Positions 26,435 through 34,802 of a stretch of DNA of 64,000 nt are shown here, in pieces. This DNA comes from Afipia sp. (GTDB lineage Bacteria > Pseudomonadota > Alphaproteobacteria > Rhizobiales > Xanthobacteraceae). The stretch is from contig JANQAK010000003.1 of assembly GCA_024707075.1 (NCBI GenBank), forward strand, positions 1,798,001-1,862,000, written 5' to 3'. The position numbers and the translations under genes were made by a program. The notes beneath the pieces are model-generated. The model was not told where the DNA came from. It was given only the letters and a program-made list of their open reading frames with translations, and did not search any database. Numbering within the stretch: position 1 is the first letter of the stretch; every line of letters begins with the position of its first letter.

Positions 26435-26641
26435 ATGGTAGATCAGGACAACAACGAATTCGCTCTGGAATTGGCGCGGTTGCAACAGGAGCATCGCGAC
26501 CTCGATGCCGCCATCGAGGCGCTGCATCTGTCTCCGGCACCCGACCTCCTGCGGTTGCAGCGGCTTAAAAAACGCAAGCTGCAATTACGCGACCGCATCG
26601 CGTTCATCGAAGACCAGATCACGCCCGACATCATCGCCTGA
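26435..26641 (+). CDS. YdcH/DUF465 family small protein
   Basis: A 68-residue coiled-coil protein with the DUF465 core (LLRLQRLKKRKLQLRDRIAF, about residues 39-58) after an acidic N-terminus. Paralogue of the gene at 25839-26015, facing away from it, with a double-hairpin repeat between them. The two share the K-R-x-L-x-L-x-D-x-I core but little else. Function unknown. Confidence 0.85.
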   Translation: MVDQDNNEFALELARLQQEHRDLDAAIEALHLSPAPDLLRLQRLKKRKLQLRDRIAFIEDQITPDIIA

Positions 26642-26672
26642 GTTGCGGCAAGACGCCGCGCCCATCCGGATG

Positions 26673-27404
26673 TCAGAGCACGGTCAGCACGCGGCCCCGG
26701 CGCGCCGCCTTGCGCGCATACATGGTGCGATCCGCCGCTTCCATCGCAGTCGCGGCCTCGTCCGCCGCACCGATAAGCGCAAGACCCGCCGATGCGCCCG
26801 CGACCACGGGCCGGCCCTTGAACACAAAGGTCAGCCGGTCGATGGCTTCTTCCAGTGCCGCTGCTTTCGCCAAGGCATCGGCTTCCGTGAGATTCCACAG
26901 CAGCAGCCCGAACTCGTCGCCGCCGAGCCGCCCTACCACGTCCGACGACCGGACGTGACGCATCAGGACAGCGACCACGCCTTTCAGCACCACATCGCCC
27001 GCCGCATGGCCGAACGTGTCATTGATCGGCTTGAGACGGTCGACATCGAGCACGATCAAGGCACCAGTTGCGTTGTAGCGCCGGATATAGGCGACCGACC
27101 GGTCGAGTTCCCGCTCGAAGCCGCGGCGATTGTAGATGTTCAGCAGGAAATCGGTGTCAGCCCAGGCCTGAAGCTCGTCGATCCGGGCCTGCGCCGCGGC
27201 GAGTTCCGCTTTCAGCGCCGAGACCTGCCGCCGGGCCTTCTTCAGCGGAGCCGATGCCGCTTTGGCCATGGATTTAACGGACGCCTTGGTGCCCGATTTG
27301 CGCCCGGACGCTCCGGCGCGCCTAAGCGGACGCTTTGCCGCAGGGCGCCGCGATGGGACTTTCTTGCCCGGTTTCTTCAAATTTCCGCCCCGCGCGTTGA
27401 CCAT
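26673..27404 (-). CDS. GGDEF-domain diguanylate cyclase
   Basis: A 243-residue soluble protein. The first 55 residues are Lys/Arg-rich and probably disordered, followed by a short coiled coil (KKARRQVSALKAELAAAQAR) and one GGDEF domain. The active-site GGDEF is intact (VVGRLGGDEFGLLL). RSSD placed five residues upstream matches the RxxD inhibitory I-site, so feedback inhibition by c-di-GMP is expected. No sensor domain is recognisable; the basic tail might bind nucleic acid or membrane, which is inference. It is convergent with the DUF465 gene and divergent from purE. Confidence 0.9.
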   Translation of the reverse strand: MVNARGGNLKKPGKKVPSRRPAAKRPLRRAGASGRKSGTKASVKSMAKAASAPLKKARRQVSALKAELAAAQARIDELQAWADTDFLLNIYNRRGFERELDRSVAYIRRYNATGALIVLDVDRLKPINDTFGHAAGDVVLKGVVAVLMRHVRSSDVVGRLGGDEFGLLLWNLTEADALAKAAALEEAIDRLTFVFKGRPVVAGASAGLALIGAADEAATAMEAADRTMYARKAARRGRVLTVL

Positions 27405-27495
27405 GAAAGCATAACGGATTCGCGTTAGCTTGCCACGCCGGGGCGCAACCCTATAATCCGGCCTCTTTTTTCGGCCCCTTTTTCAAAGATTCCGA

Positions 27496-27981
27496 ATGAC
27501 AACCCCTGTCGCCATCATCATGGGAAGCCAGTCCGACTGGACCACCATGCGCCACGCCGCAGAGACCCTGACCGCACTCGGCGTCGCCCACGAGGCGCGG
27601 ATCGTCTCGGCGCACCGGACCCCCGAGCGGCTCTATGCCTTCGCCAAGGGCGCCAAGGCCGCCGGTTTCAAGGTCATCATCGCCGGCGCGGGCGGGGCGG
27701 CGCACCTGCCCGGCATGGCGGCCTCGCTGACGGAACTTCCCGTGTTCGGCGTGCCGGTGGAATCCAAGGCGCTGGCGGGGGTGGATTCGCTGTATTCCAT
27801 TGTGCAAATGCCCGCCGGAATTCCGGTCGGCACCTTGGCTATCGGAAAATCCGGCGCTATCAATGCCGCCCTACTCGCTGCAAGCGTGCTGGCACTCAAT
27901 GATGCCGGCCTTGCCACACGGCTCGCGGCATGGCGCAAGCAACAGACCGAGGCGGTGAGCGAGCGCCCAGAGGACACCTAG
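27496..27981 (+). CDS. purE: 5-(carboxyamino)imidazole ribonucleotide mutase
   Basis: Class I PurE, 161 residues, converting N5-CAIR to CAIR in purine synthesis. Family motifs: [19 protein letters not shown] at the N-terminus, [19 protein letters not shown] (catalytic His region, about residue 40), [39 protein letters not shown] and [13 protein letters not shown]. Its partner purK follows. The two are normally adjacent or overlapping, but here a 163-bp double-hairpin repeat lies between them, and the purE stop codon TAG is formed by the repeat's own first bases. Confidence 0.97.
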   Translation: MTTPVAIIMGSQSDWTTMRHAAETLTALGVAHEARIVSAHRTPERLYAFAKGAKAAGFKVIIAGAGGAAHLPGMAASLTELPVFGVPVESKALAGVDSLYSIVQMPAGIPVGTLAIGKSGAINAALLAASVLALNDAGLATRLAAWRKQQTEAVSERPEDT

Positions 27982-28140
27982 TGATCCGGTTCTGACATTC
28001 GTATCCTATCTTTCGCAGGCACTTTTACGAATGTCAGAACCAAGGGATCACTAGGATTATAATTTATTAGTGTCCTTTCGTATCCGACGTTCGCTCGGAA
28101 GGCGCTGCGGAGTGAAGCGAACGTCGGATACGGGACACTA
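27978..28140. repeat. Double-hairpin repeat element, copy 3 (order B-linker-A), inside purEK
   Basis: The cleanest of the three copies. Hairpin B: perfect 10-bp outer stem (27978-27987 with 28045-28054), unpaired AAG at 28042-28044, perfect 16-bp inner stem (27988-28003 with 28026-28041). Linker GATTATAATTTAT. Hairpin A: perfect 8-bp outer stem (28068-28075 with 28133-28140), unpaired TTT at 28076-28078, perfect 17-bp inner stem (28079-28095 with 28116-28132). It begins inside the purE stop codon and ends one base before the purK start codon. Its sequence is close to the reverse complement of copy 1. Confidence 0.9.
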
Positions 28141-28141
28141 A

Positions 28142-29245
28142 GTGACATCTTCAAGTCGGGTGACGCTGAAACCAGGCGACACCATCGGAATTCTCGGCGG
28201 CGGACAACTGGGCCGGATGCTTGCGCTCGCCGCCGCGCGTCTCGGCCTCAAGACGCAGGTGTTTTCACCCGACCCGGATTCCCCGGCCTTCGACGTGGTG
28301 AAGAATGCAACCTGCGCGGAATATGCCGACGTCGAGGCGCTGGAATTGTTCGCGTCGGACGTCGACGTCATCACCTACGAGTTCGAGAATATTCCGTCCT
28401 CCACCGCGATGATCCTCGCGGCGCGCCGTCCGGTGCTGCCGGACCCGAAGGTGCTGGAGACCACGCAGGACCGGTTCGCGGAAAAGAACTTCATCACCAA
28501 GCTCGGTATCGCCACCGCGCGCTATGCCGACGTCTCCTCGGCGCAGGGCCTGAAAGCTGCGATTGCGCAGATCGGCCTGCCCGCCGTGCTCAAGACCCGG
28601 CGCTTCGGCTATGACGGCAAGGGACAGGTTGTGGTGCGCGAAGGTGCCGATCCGGAAGCGGTGTGGGCCGACCTCGAAACGCGTTCCGCTATTCTCGAAG
28701 CCTTCGTGCCGTTCGAGCGTGAGATCTCCGTCGTCGCCGCGCGCAGCGCCAGCGGCGAAGTGGTCTGCTACGACGTCACCGAGAACGAACATCGCGATCA
28801 CATCCTGAAATTCTCGCACGCGCCCGCGCGCATCTCCGACGATCTCGCGGCGCAGGCCCGCGCCATCGCAGAGAAGATCGCCACCGCGCTGGATTATGTC
28901 GGCGTGTTGGCGGTGGAGATGTTCGTGGTGCCCGGCAAGGATGGACTGGCGCTGCTGGTCAACGAGATCGCGCCACGCGTGCATAATTCCGGCCACTGGA
29001 CGCTGGACGGCGCATCTGTGTCGCAGTTCGAGCAGCATGTCCGCGCCATCGCCGGCTGGCCGCTGGCACATCCGGTCCGCCACGGCGACGTTACCATGAC
29101 CAACCTGATCGGCGACGACATTCTCGATTATGGGAAATGGCTGACCAGGCCCGGCGCGACGGTGCATCTCTACGGCAAGGGCGCGCCTCGCCCGGGCCGC
29201 AAGATGGGCCACGTCACCGAAGTCAAAGCCCCTCAAGCCAAATAA
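28142..29245 (+). CDS. purK: N5-carboxyaminoimidazole ribonucleotide synthase
   Basis: ATP-grasp enzyme of purine synthesis (AIR + HCO3- + ATP to N5-CAIR), 367 residues. N-terminal GDTIGILGGGQLGRMLALAA, ATP-grasp core AVLKTRRFGYDGKGQVVVRE and AFVPFEREISVVAARSASGE, C-terminal LVNEIAPRVHNSGHWTLDG and QFEQHVRAIAGWPL are all typical. The GTG start at 28142 lies one base past a double-hairpin repeat, so the ribosome-binding region is the outer arm of a hairpin (GGACACTAA). Translation of purK could therefore depend on whether that hairpin forms. Confidence 0.96.
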   Translation: MTSSSRVTLKPGDTIGILGGGQLGRMLALAAARLGLKTQVFSPDPDSPAFDVVKNATCAEYADVEALELFASDVDVITYEFENIPSSTAMILAARRPVLPDPKVLETTQDRFAEKNFITKLGIATARYADVSSAQGLKAAIAQIGLPAVLKTRRFGYDGKGQVVVREGADPEAVWADLETRSAILEAFVPFEREISVVAARSASGEVVCYDVTENEHRDHILKFSHAPARISDDLAAQARAIAEKIATALDYVGVLAVEMFVVPGKDGLALLVNEIAPRVHNSGHWTLDGASVSQFEQHVRAIAGWPLAHPVRHGDVTMTNLIGDDILDYGKWLTRPGATVHLYGKGAPRPGRKMGHVTEVKAPQAK

Positions 29246-29247
29246 AG

Positions 29248-29279
29248 AAAGGCTGCCGCGATCGCTCGCGACAGCCTTT
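29248..29279. terminator. Bidirectional terminator between purK and aqpZ
   Basis: AAAGGCTG...CAGCCTTT stem with a further GCGA/TCGC pairing inside its loop. It lies two bases past the purK stop and 16 bases past the aqpZ stop (minus strand). A and T runs flank the stem on both sides, so it can serve both convergent genes. Confidence 0.75.
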
Positions 29280-29295
29280 GCATACTGCTTGGGAT

Positions 29296-30012
29296 TTACC
29301 TGTTGCCTGCGACGATGCCGGCCGGCTCGTCGCTCAGCCAGCGATAGACCACGCCACCGATGACGCCGCCGATCAGCGGCGCGAGCCAGAACAGCCACAA
29401 CTGCTGCAACGCCCAGCCGCCGACGAACAGCGCGGGACCGGTGCTGCGCGCCGGGTTCACCGACGTGTTGGTGACCGGGATGCTGACGAGATGGATCAGC
29501 ACCAGCGCAAGGCCGATGGCAAGCGGCGCAAAGCCAGCCGGCGCCTTGCCGTGGGTCGCGCCCATGATGATGAACAGGAAGATCGCCGTCATCGCCACTT
29601 CGGAAACGAAGCACGCGACGAGGCTGTACTTGCCCGGCGAATGATCCTCGTAGCCGTTGGAGGCAAAGCCGCCCGCAAGATCGAAGCCCGCCTTGCCGCT
29701 GGCGATCACATAGAGAAGCCCGGCCCCAAGGACGGCTCCGATGACCTGAGCGATGATATAAGGAACAATCTGCCCCGCCGGAAAGCGGCCGCCGGCGGCA
29801 AGCCCGACCGTCACGGCGGGATTGAGATGGCACCCCGAAATATGGCCGATGGCGAAGGCCATGGTGACGACGCTCAGGCCGAACGCAAACGAGACACCGA
29901 GCAGACCGATGCCGACCTGCGGAAAAGCAGCCGCCAGGACGGCACTGCCGCAGCCCGCGAAAGTCAGCCAGAATGTGCCGATAGCCTCGGCGGTATATTT
30001 TTTTGCATTCAT
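29296..30012 (-). CDS. aqpZ: Aquaporin Z
   Basis: A 238-residue inner-membrane water channel with six helices and both NPA boxes: [13 protein letters not shown] near residue 62 and [13 protein letters not shown] near 185. The pattern H-L-N-P-A-V-T with S-V-N-P-A-R-S is that of AqpZ rather than the glycerol facilitator. The start at 30012 ([16 protein letters not shown]) has GGAGA upstream; an eight-residue longer version is possible. It is convergent with purK, with a shared terminator. Confidence 0.95.
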   Translation of the reverse strand: MNAKKYTAEAIGTFWLTFAGCGSAVLAAAFPQVGIGLLGVSFAFGLSVVTMAFAIGHISGCHLNPAVTVGLAAGGRFPAGQIVPYIIAQVIGAVLGAGLLYVIASGKAGFDLAGGFASNGYEDHSPGKYSLVACFVSEVAMTAIFLFIIMGATHGKAPAGFAPLAIGLALVLIHLVSIPVTNTSVNPARSTGPALFVGGWALQQLWLFWLAPLIGGVIGGVVYRWLSDEPAGIVAGNR

Positions 30013-30277
30013 TTTCAGTCTCCATGGTCGAGGCATGGATCGCCTCTTGAAACGAGACCATTTGGACGCCGAAGGGACGGCTTCGCCCCCGAATCATGGC
30101 CCCGGCGGGGCAAACTTGGACGGTATTTGCGGCTTTCCCAGCGGCGAAAAGCGCTATCCACAGGTGGACATTCCCGGTTTGATCTGGTACATCCGCGCCT
30201 TCGATGAGAAGGGCATGGCCTTTTTGCCTGCCCTTTATCGTCTCCCGAATTTCCGATGAACACAAAGAGGATGCCGC

Positions 30278-30586
30278 GTGCAGGTTCTCGTCCGCGATAA
30301 CAATGTCGACCAGGCTCTCAAGGCGCTGAAGAAAAAGATGCAGCGCGAGGGCATTTTCCGCGAGATGAAGCTCCGCGGTCATTACGAAAAGCCCTCCGAG
30401 AAGAAGGCCCGCGAGAAGGCGGAAGCCGTTCGCCGCGCGCGCAAGCTGGCCCGCAAGAAGTTGCAGCGCGAAGGTTTGCTGCCGATGAAGCCAAAGCCGG
30501 TGTTCGGCGCTGGTCCAGGCGGCGAGCGTGGCGCGGCTGGCGGCGGTCGTGGCGGCCCGGGTGCAGGTCCGCGCGGACCGCGCTGA
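30278..30586 (+). CDS. rpsU: 30S ribosomal protein S21, with a glycine-rich C-terminal extension
   Basis: [20 protein letters not shown] begins a standard S21: the RNA-binding core runs to about residue 70 and includes [19 protein letters not shown] and [11 protein letters not shown] further 30 residues are Gly/Pro/Arg-rich ([20 protein letters not shown]), a tail seen in S21 of this bacterial group. The GTG start at 30278 is preceded by GAGG. Monocistronic, ended by a strong terminator 25 bases past the stop. Confidence 0.95.
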   Translation: MQVLVRDNNVDQALKALKKKMQREGIFREMKLRGHYEKPSEKKAREKAEAVRRARKLARKKLQREGLLPMKPKPVFGAGPGGERGAAGGGRGGPGAGPRGPR

Positions 30587-30610
30587 GCGGCTTCATCCAT
30601 TCTGAATATG

Positions 30611-30639
30611 AAAACGCGGGCCTTGCGGCCCGCGTTTTT
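30611..30639. terminator. Strong bidirectional terminator
   Basis: AAAACGCGGGCC - TTGC - GGCCCGCGTTTTT between the convergent rpsU and aldehyde dehydrogenase genes, with A and T runs on both sides of a 12-bp stem. Confidence 0.9.
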
Positions 30640-30669
30640 GTTTGAGCACGCTCGGGGAGGAGACGAGGC

Positions 30670-32160
30670 TCAAACGTTCAGGTTCATCCACACCGCTTTC
30701 GGCTCGGTGAAATTCGCCAGCGCTTCGGTGCCGTGTTCGCGGCCGAAGCCGGAATCGCCCGCGCCGCCCCATGGCAGGCGCACGTCCGTGTAGCCATAGG
30801 TGTTGATCCAGACCGTGCCGGCCTTCACCTTCTTCGCAAAGCGCTGCACCCGCCCGATGTCGCGGCTCCACACCCCGGCGGCAAGACTGAACGCAGTGCC
30901 GTTGGCGATCCGCAGCGCATCGGCCTCGTCCTTGAACTTGATGACGCTGACCACGGGGCCGAAGATTTCTTCCTGTGAAATCCGCATCTCGTGCTTCACA
31001 TTTGCGAACACCGCCGGGCTGATGTAGTAGCCGCGGTCGCCGACATGCCGGCCGCCGGTGACCAGCGTCGCGCCTTCCCTCTCGCCGATATCGACGTAAT
31101 CGAGAATCGTCTTCATCTGCCGTTCCGAAATCACCGGACCGAGCGCCGTGGTCTTGTCGGCGGTGTCGCCCATGCGCAGCGCCTCGGCGCGGGCGGTGAG
31201 CCGCGCGACCACTTCGTCGTAGACGTTCTCATGGGCCAGCACGCGCGAGCCTGCCGAACACACCTGCCCGGCATTGAAGAAGATGCCCGCCGCAGCCGCC
31301 TTGGTGGCGGCATCGAGATCGGCATCGTCATAGATCACGTTGGCCGACTTGCCGCCGAGTTCGAGCGACACGCGCTTGAAGTTACCCGCCGCGCCCCGGA
31401 GAATGCCGCGGCCGACGCCGGGCGAACCGGTGAACGTCACCTTGTCCACGCCCGGATGATTGACCAGAGCATCACCGACCACGCGGCCGGGACCGGGCAC
31501 GATGTTGAGTACGCCCGGCGGCAGACCCGCTTCGAGCGCGAGTTCGCCGAGACGCAACGCCGACAGCGACGTCAGTTCGGCCGGCTTCATGACGATGGTG
31601 CAGCCGCAGGCCAGCGCCGGCGCCAACTTCCACATGCCGATCATCAGCGGGAAATTCCACGGCACGATCACGGCTACCACGCCGACCGGCTCGCGCACCG
31701 TATAGGTCAGTGCATCGCTGCGCGTCGGCACCGTGTCGCCGTGAATCTTGTCGGCCCAGCCGGCGTAATAGGTCAGCGTGTCGATGGCGGCGGGAAGATC
31801 CTGCCGCAGCACGGCGGAAATCGGCTTGCCGGCGTCGCGGCTTTCCAGTTCGGCGAGTTCATCGCCATGTTCTTTCATCAGTCCGGCGAGCCGGAACAGG
31901 ATATGGCCGCGCTCGGCGGGACGCATGGTGCTCCAGACGCCTTCGAACGCTCGGCGCGCGGCCTGAACGGCGCGCTCGACGTCAGCTTCGTTGCCCTCGG
32001 AGATGGTCGCGATCACCTGCCCGGTGGCGGGATTGAGGGTGTTGAAGGTGCGTCCCGACACCGATTCGACGTGCTGGCCGTCGATCAGCAGTTGCTTGCG
32101 CAGGACGACGGCGGGATCCCGGGAGGTGTCGTGGGGTAAATCATATGCAATCGACATCAT
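30670..32160 (-). CDS. Aldehyde dehydrogenase (NAD(P)+)
   Basis: A 496-residue soluble aldehyde dehydrogenase. Family motifs: VVAVIVPWNFPLMIGMWKLA, FTGSPGVGRGI (cofactor glycine), the general base in SLELGGKSANVIYDDADLD near residue 267, the catalytic cysteine in NAGQVCSAGSRVL near 300, EEIFGPVVSVIKF and WGGAGDSGFGREHG. Two adjacent start codons (32160, 32157) follow AGGAGG. The substrate cannot be fixed from sequence; betaine-aldehyde and phenylacetaldehyde/NAD-type enzymes are the nearest relatives by eye. It is divergent from a ModE/LysR-like regulator, its likely controller. Confidence 0.93.
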   Translation of the reverse strand: MMSIAYDLPHDTSRDPAVVLRKQLLIDGQHVESVSGRTFNTLNPATGQVIATISEGNEADVERAVQAARRAFEGVWSTMRPAERGHILFRLAGLMKEHGDELAELESRDAGKPISAVLRQDLPAAIDTLTYYAGWADKIHGDTVPTRSDALTYTVREPVGVVAVIVPWNFPLMIGMWKLAPALACGCTIVMKPAELTSLSALRLGELALEAGLPPGVLNIVPGPGRVVGDALVNHPGVDKVTFTGSPGVGRGILRGAAGNFKRVSLELGGKSANVIYDDADLDAATKAAAAGIFFNAGQVCSAGSRVLAHENVYDEVVARLTARAEALRMGDTADKTTALGPVISERQMKTILDYVDIGEREGATLVTGGRHVGDRGYYISPAVFANVKHEMRISQEEIFGPVVSVIKFKDEADALRIANGTAFSLAAGVWSRDIGRVQRFAKKVKAGTVWINTYGYTDVRLPWGGAGDSGFGREHGTEALANFTEPKAVWMNLNV

Positions 32161-32272
32161 ATTCCTCCTGTTATTTCTTTCAGTTTGCGTATTAAATATA
32201 CCAGAGTAAATATGATATGGTGTGCCGATAGATCACGATCATATGAAGTCTGTTTCATAATAGGCGGGAACG

Positions 32273-33433
32273 ATGCTGCACATCGAGATCGAGCCGGTCT
32301 GGCGATTTCACAAGGAAGGCAGCCCGCAGACCGCCGTGGTCATGCTCGGCGTGCTCAACCAGATCCGCGAAACCGGGAAACTCACCACCGCCGCGGAGCA
32401 CGCGCATCTCTCCTACCGGCACGTCTGGAATCTCGTCGAACAATGGTCCGACTTCTTCGGCGTACCGCTGGTGGAAACCCAGCGCGGCAAGGGCACCAGG
32501 CTGACGCCGTTCGGCGAGAAACTGGTGTGGGCCGGGCAGCGCATGCAGGCCCGCCTCGGCCCGCAACTCGAAAACCTGGCGCAGGAACTCGCGACCGAAA
32601 TCAAACCGTTCCTGCATCAACGCCCATCGGTGATCCGGGTTCACGCCAGCCACGGTTTTGCGGTCTCAAGGCTGCGTGAACTGCTCGACAAGGAACCCGG
32701 CATCGGCGTCGACCTGCGTTACGTCAGCAACCAGAACTCGCTGGTGTCGCTGGCGCAGGGCGCCTGCGATCTCTCCGGCGTCCACATCCCGCGCGGCGCG
32801 TTGCGCGCGCAGGCCATCAAGGCGTGCCGCGACTGGCTCGATCCGCGCGAGGACCGCGTCATCAGTTTCGTGACCCGCGAGATGGGGCTGATGGTGAAGA
32901 AGGGCAATCCGCTTAAAATAGGATCGCTGAAGGATCTCGTCGCCACCAAGGCGCGCTTCGTCAATCGCGACCACGATTCCGGAACGCGGACGCTGTTCGA
33001 TCAGTTGCTGGCACTCGACAGGATCGATGCAGCGAAGATCAACGGCGCACAGCAGATGGAATTCACCCATGCGGCGGTCGCGGCCTACGTGGCGAGCGGC
33101 ATGGCGGATGCCGCCTTCGGCGTCGAGGCGGCGGCCAGACAGTTCGGGCTCGATTTCGTGCGGCTGCTGACGGAGGATTATTTCTTCGTCTGCAAGCGCG
33201 CGTTTCTCGACACCGAGCCGATGCGCCGCGTGCTCGACATCATGAAGGGCCGCGCGTTTTGCGACGCGATCGCACAGCTTCCCGGCTACGTCGCGGCCCG
33301 TCCCGGCGCGGTCAGCACGGTCCGGGAGTTTCTGGAAATCGTCGATGCGGGGACAGCGGCGGAAGCGAAAGACATCAAAGCGGCGCCGGCGAAACCACCG
33401 GTGGCGAAGGGCCGCGTGAAACAAAAAACCTAG
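32273..33433 (+). CDS. ModE-like HTH regulator with a PBP-like substrate-binding domain
   Basis: 386 residues. The first 85 form a LysR/ModE-type winged helix (LNQIRETGKLTTAAEHAHLS; VPLVETQRGKGTRLTPFGEK). About 220 residues of a periplasmic-binding-like fold (PBP_like/MoeA-associated type) follow, with GVDLRYVSNQNSLVSLAQGA, FVNRDHDSGTRTLFDQLLAL and ASGMADAAFGVEAAARQFGL. The C-terminal 40 residues are a Lys/Ala/Pro tail. In this family the second domain often binds molybdate or a molybdenum-cofactor-related ligand, but that is only a family association. It is divergent from the aldehyde dehydrogenase with a 112-bp AT-rich gap that should hold both promoters. Confidence 0.82.
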   Translation: MLHIEIEPVWRFHKEGSPQTAVVMLGVLNQIRETGKLTTAAEHAHLSYRHVWNLVEQWSDFFGVPLVETQRGKGTRLTPFGEKLVWAGQRMQARLGPQLENLAQELATEIKPFLHQRPSVIRVHASHGFAVSRLRELLDKEPGIGVDLRYVSNQNSLVSLAQGACDLSGVHIPRGALRAQAIKACRDWLDPREDRVISFVTREMGLMVKKGNPLKIGSLKDLVATKARFVNRDHDSGTRTLFDQLLALDRIDAAKINGAQQMEFTHAAVAAYVASGMADAAFGVEAAARQFGLDFVRLLTEDYFFVCKRAFLDTEPMRRVLDIMKGRAFCDAIAQLPGYVAARPGAVSTVREFLEIVDAGTAAEAKDIKAAPAKPPVAKGRVKQKT

Positions 33434-33474
33434 AGCATAGTGGTTTGAGGTGCGACTGGGACAGGGCTTCCGAT

Positions 33475-33562
33475 CGTCATTGCGAGGAGCACTGCGACGA
33501 AGCAATCCAGGTTCTTCATATGTGCCAAAGCTGGATTGCTTCGCTTCGCTCGCAATGACGGC
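33475..33562. repeat. CGTCATTGCGAGGAGC-type palindromic repeat
   Basis: An imperfect palindrome of about 88 bp. TCGTCATTGCGAG at the left is inverted as CTCGCAATGACG at the right, with inner GAAGCAATCCAG/CTGGATTGCTTC arms and a loop of about 20 bases. It lies between convergent genes; a family widespread in alphaproteobacterial genomes. Confidence 0.85.
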
Positions 33563-33589
33563 GGGGCGTTTCAACCCGAACTCAATGCT

Positions 33590-34495
33590 CTAGTTGCGTT
33601 CCGGGATCACGGCCTGAAACACCGATCGCGCCGCCGAGACGACGCCTTCGGCAACGGAGGGGGCACGCTCATGAGCGCGAAGGTCAAGCGGTCGCGACGG
33701 AATATCCGCAGGCGGTGTCAGCCGCGAGGAATCATCGCCACGCGCCTCGTCCACGGGCCGGGGGAACGGTGCCGGTGGAGCCGCAGTGATCGCAACTTCA
33801 GGCGGCGGCGGTGCGACCGTGACCGCGGGCGGCAGCGGCTGGACCTGCGGCTGCGCAGCGGCAGGCGCATAGACCACGCTGTTGACTCTGGCGCGTTCAG
33901 GCTGCGGCTTCGCGGCCTCCTCCACACGGACAGCGTCCGGCGCGCGGAGAGTCTCGGCGGACTGAGGGCTGGATTTGCGCAGCCGTTCGATCGCGGCCCG
34001 CGCCAGATCGTTGGCATCGCGCTTGTCGTCGGGTGCGGTATTGGCCTCGGCAGACGGCGCGACCGGCGCGGATTTGGCGGCGGCCCGCTCCCGCTTCTCG
34101 GCAGCGGCCTTCTCGCTGGCAACTTTCTCGGCCGTGGCCTTTTCGGCGGCGGCCTTCTCGGCTGCAAGTTTTTCGGCAGCCTTCTTCGCGTTCTCTGCCC
34201 GATCCACAGCAGCCCGCTCCGCAGCAGCCTTTTCGGCGGCGAGCTTTTCCGCCTTGAGCCTGGCCGCCTCGGCTTTCGGAGTCTCCTTGACGGCCTTGTC
34301 GCCGGACTCGTCAGCTTTCAGCGTTTGTGGGGCGGCGTCCTTCGAAGTATCTGCGGGAGCCGTGACAGCCGCCTTTGGCTTGTCGGCATCCGGCTTGGCG
34401 TTGATGTAGTGCGTGACGATGTACGCCCCGACCACCGTCGCCAGGACCGAGGGGATAACTTCCAGAATATACTTCGACAGGAACTTCTTGATCAT
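33590..34495 (-). CDS. Single-pass membrane protein with a long Ala/Lys/Glu coiled coil
   Basis: 301 residues, not assigned to a known family. An N-terminal amphipathic/transmembrane segment (KYILEVIPSVLATVVGAYIV, about residues 8-27) is followed by a strongly repetitive A-E-K-A-A-A-E-K helix (about 75-150), a linker, and a Pro-rich tail with PLPPAVTVAPPPPEVAITAA. The layout resembles TolA-like or envelope-spanning proteins, but that is form only. The start at 34495 (MIKKFLSKYIL) has GGGGAG upstream; the frame stays open to 34780 without a good start. It is divergent from moxR. Confidence 0.7.
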   Translation of the reverse strand: MIKKFLSKYILEVIPSVLATVVGAYIVTHYINAKPDADKPKAAVTAPADTSKDAAPQTLKADESGDKAVKETPKAEAARLKAEKLAAEKAAAERAAVDRAENAKKAAEKLAAEKAAAEKATAEKVASEKAAAEKRERAAAKSAPVAPSAEANTAPDDKRDANDLARAAIERLRKSSPQSAETLRAPDAVRVEEAAKPQPERARVNSVVYAPAAAQPQVQPLPPAVTVAPPPPEVAITAAPPAPFPRPVDEARGDDSSRLTPPADIPSRPLDLRAHERAPSVAEGVVSAARSVFQAVIPERN

Positions 34496-34802
34496 CGCCA
34501 CTCCCCGCGCGCCCGTTGCATGCGGGAACTTTAGGGCCGATTGAGGGATCAACTGCGACGGATCGGTGGCAATCGCGCACAAAGTAACGTGTGCGCCTTT
34601 GCCAGCCACGCGATGCCGGGCCGCCAGAGCACCGCCTGCCAGCCAGTTTCGCAGAGCGGTCCGAAACGGCACGGATGCATGGCGGGCGTGATATGGACGA
34701 AAGCCCCACCGCATCGTAGCAAGAGACCGGTTCCGGCAGTCTGCGCCGCTCCGGAGCCGCCATGAGCTGCCGGCCAGCAAAGCCTTTTTGGAGTTTACGA
34801 TC

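Noticed and set aside
29822..30259. 145-codon plus-strand frame across the aqpZ start region
   Set aside because: Mostly antisense to aquaporin Z; the tail beyond it has no motif or ribosome-binding site.
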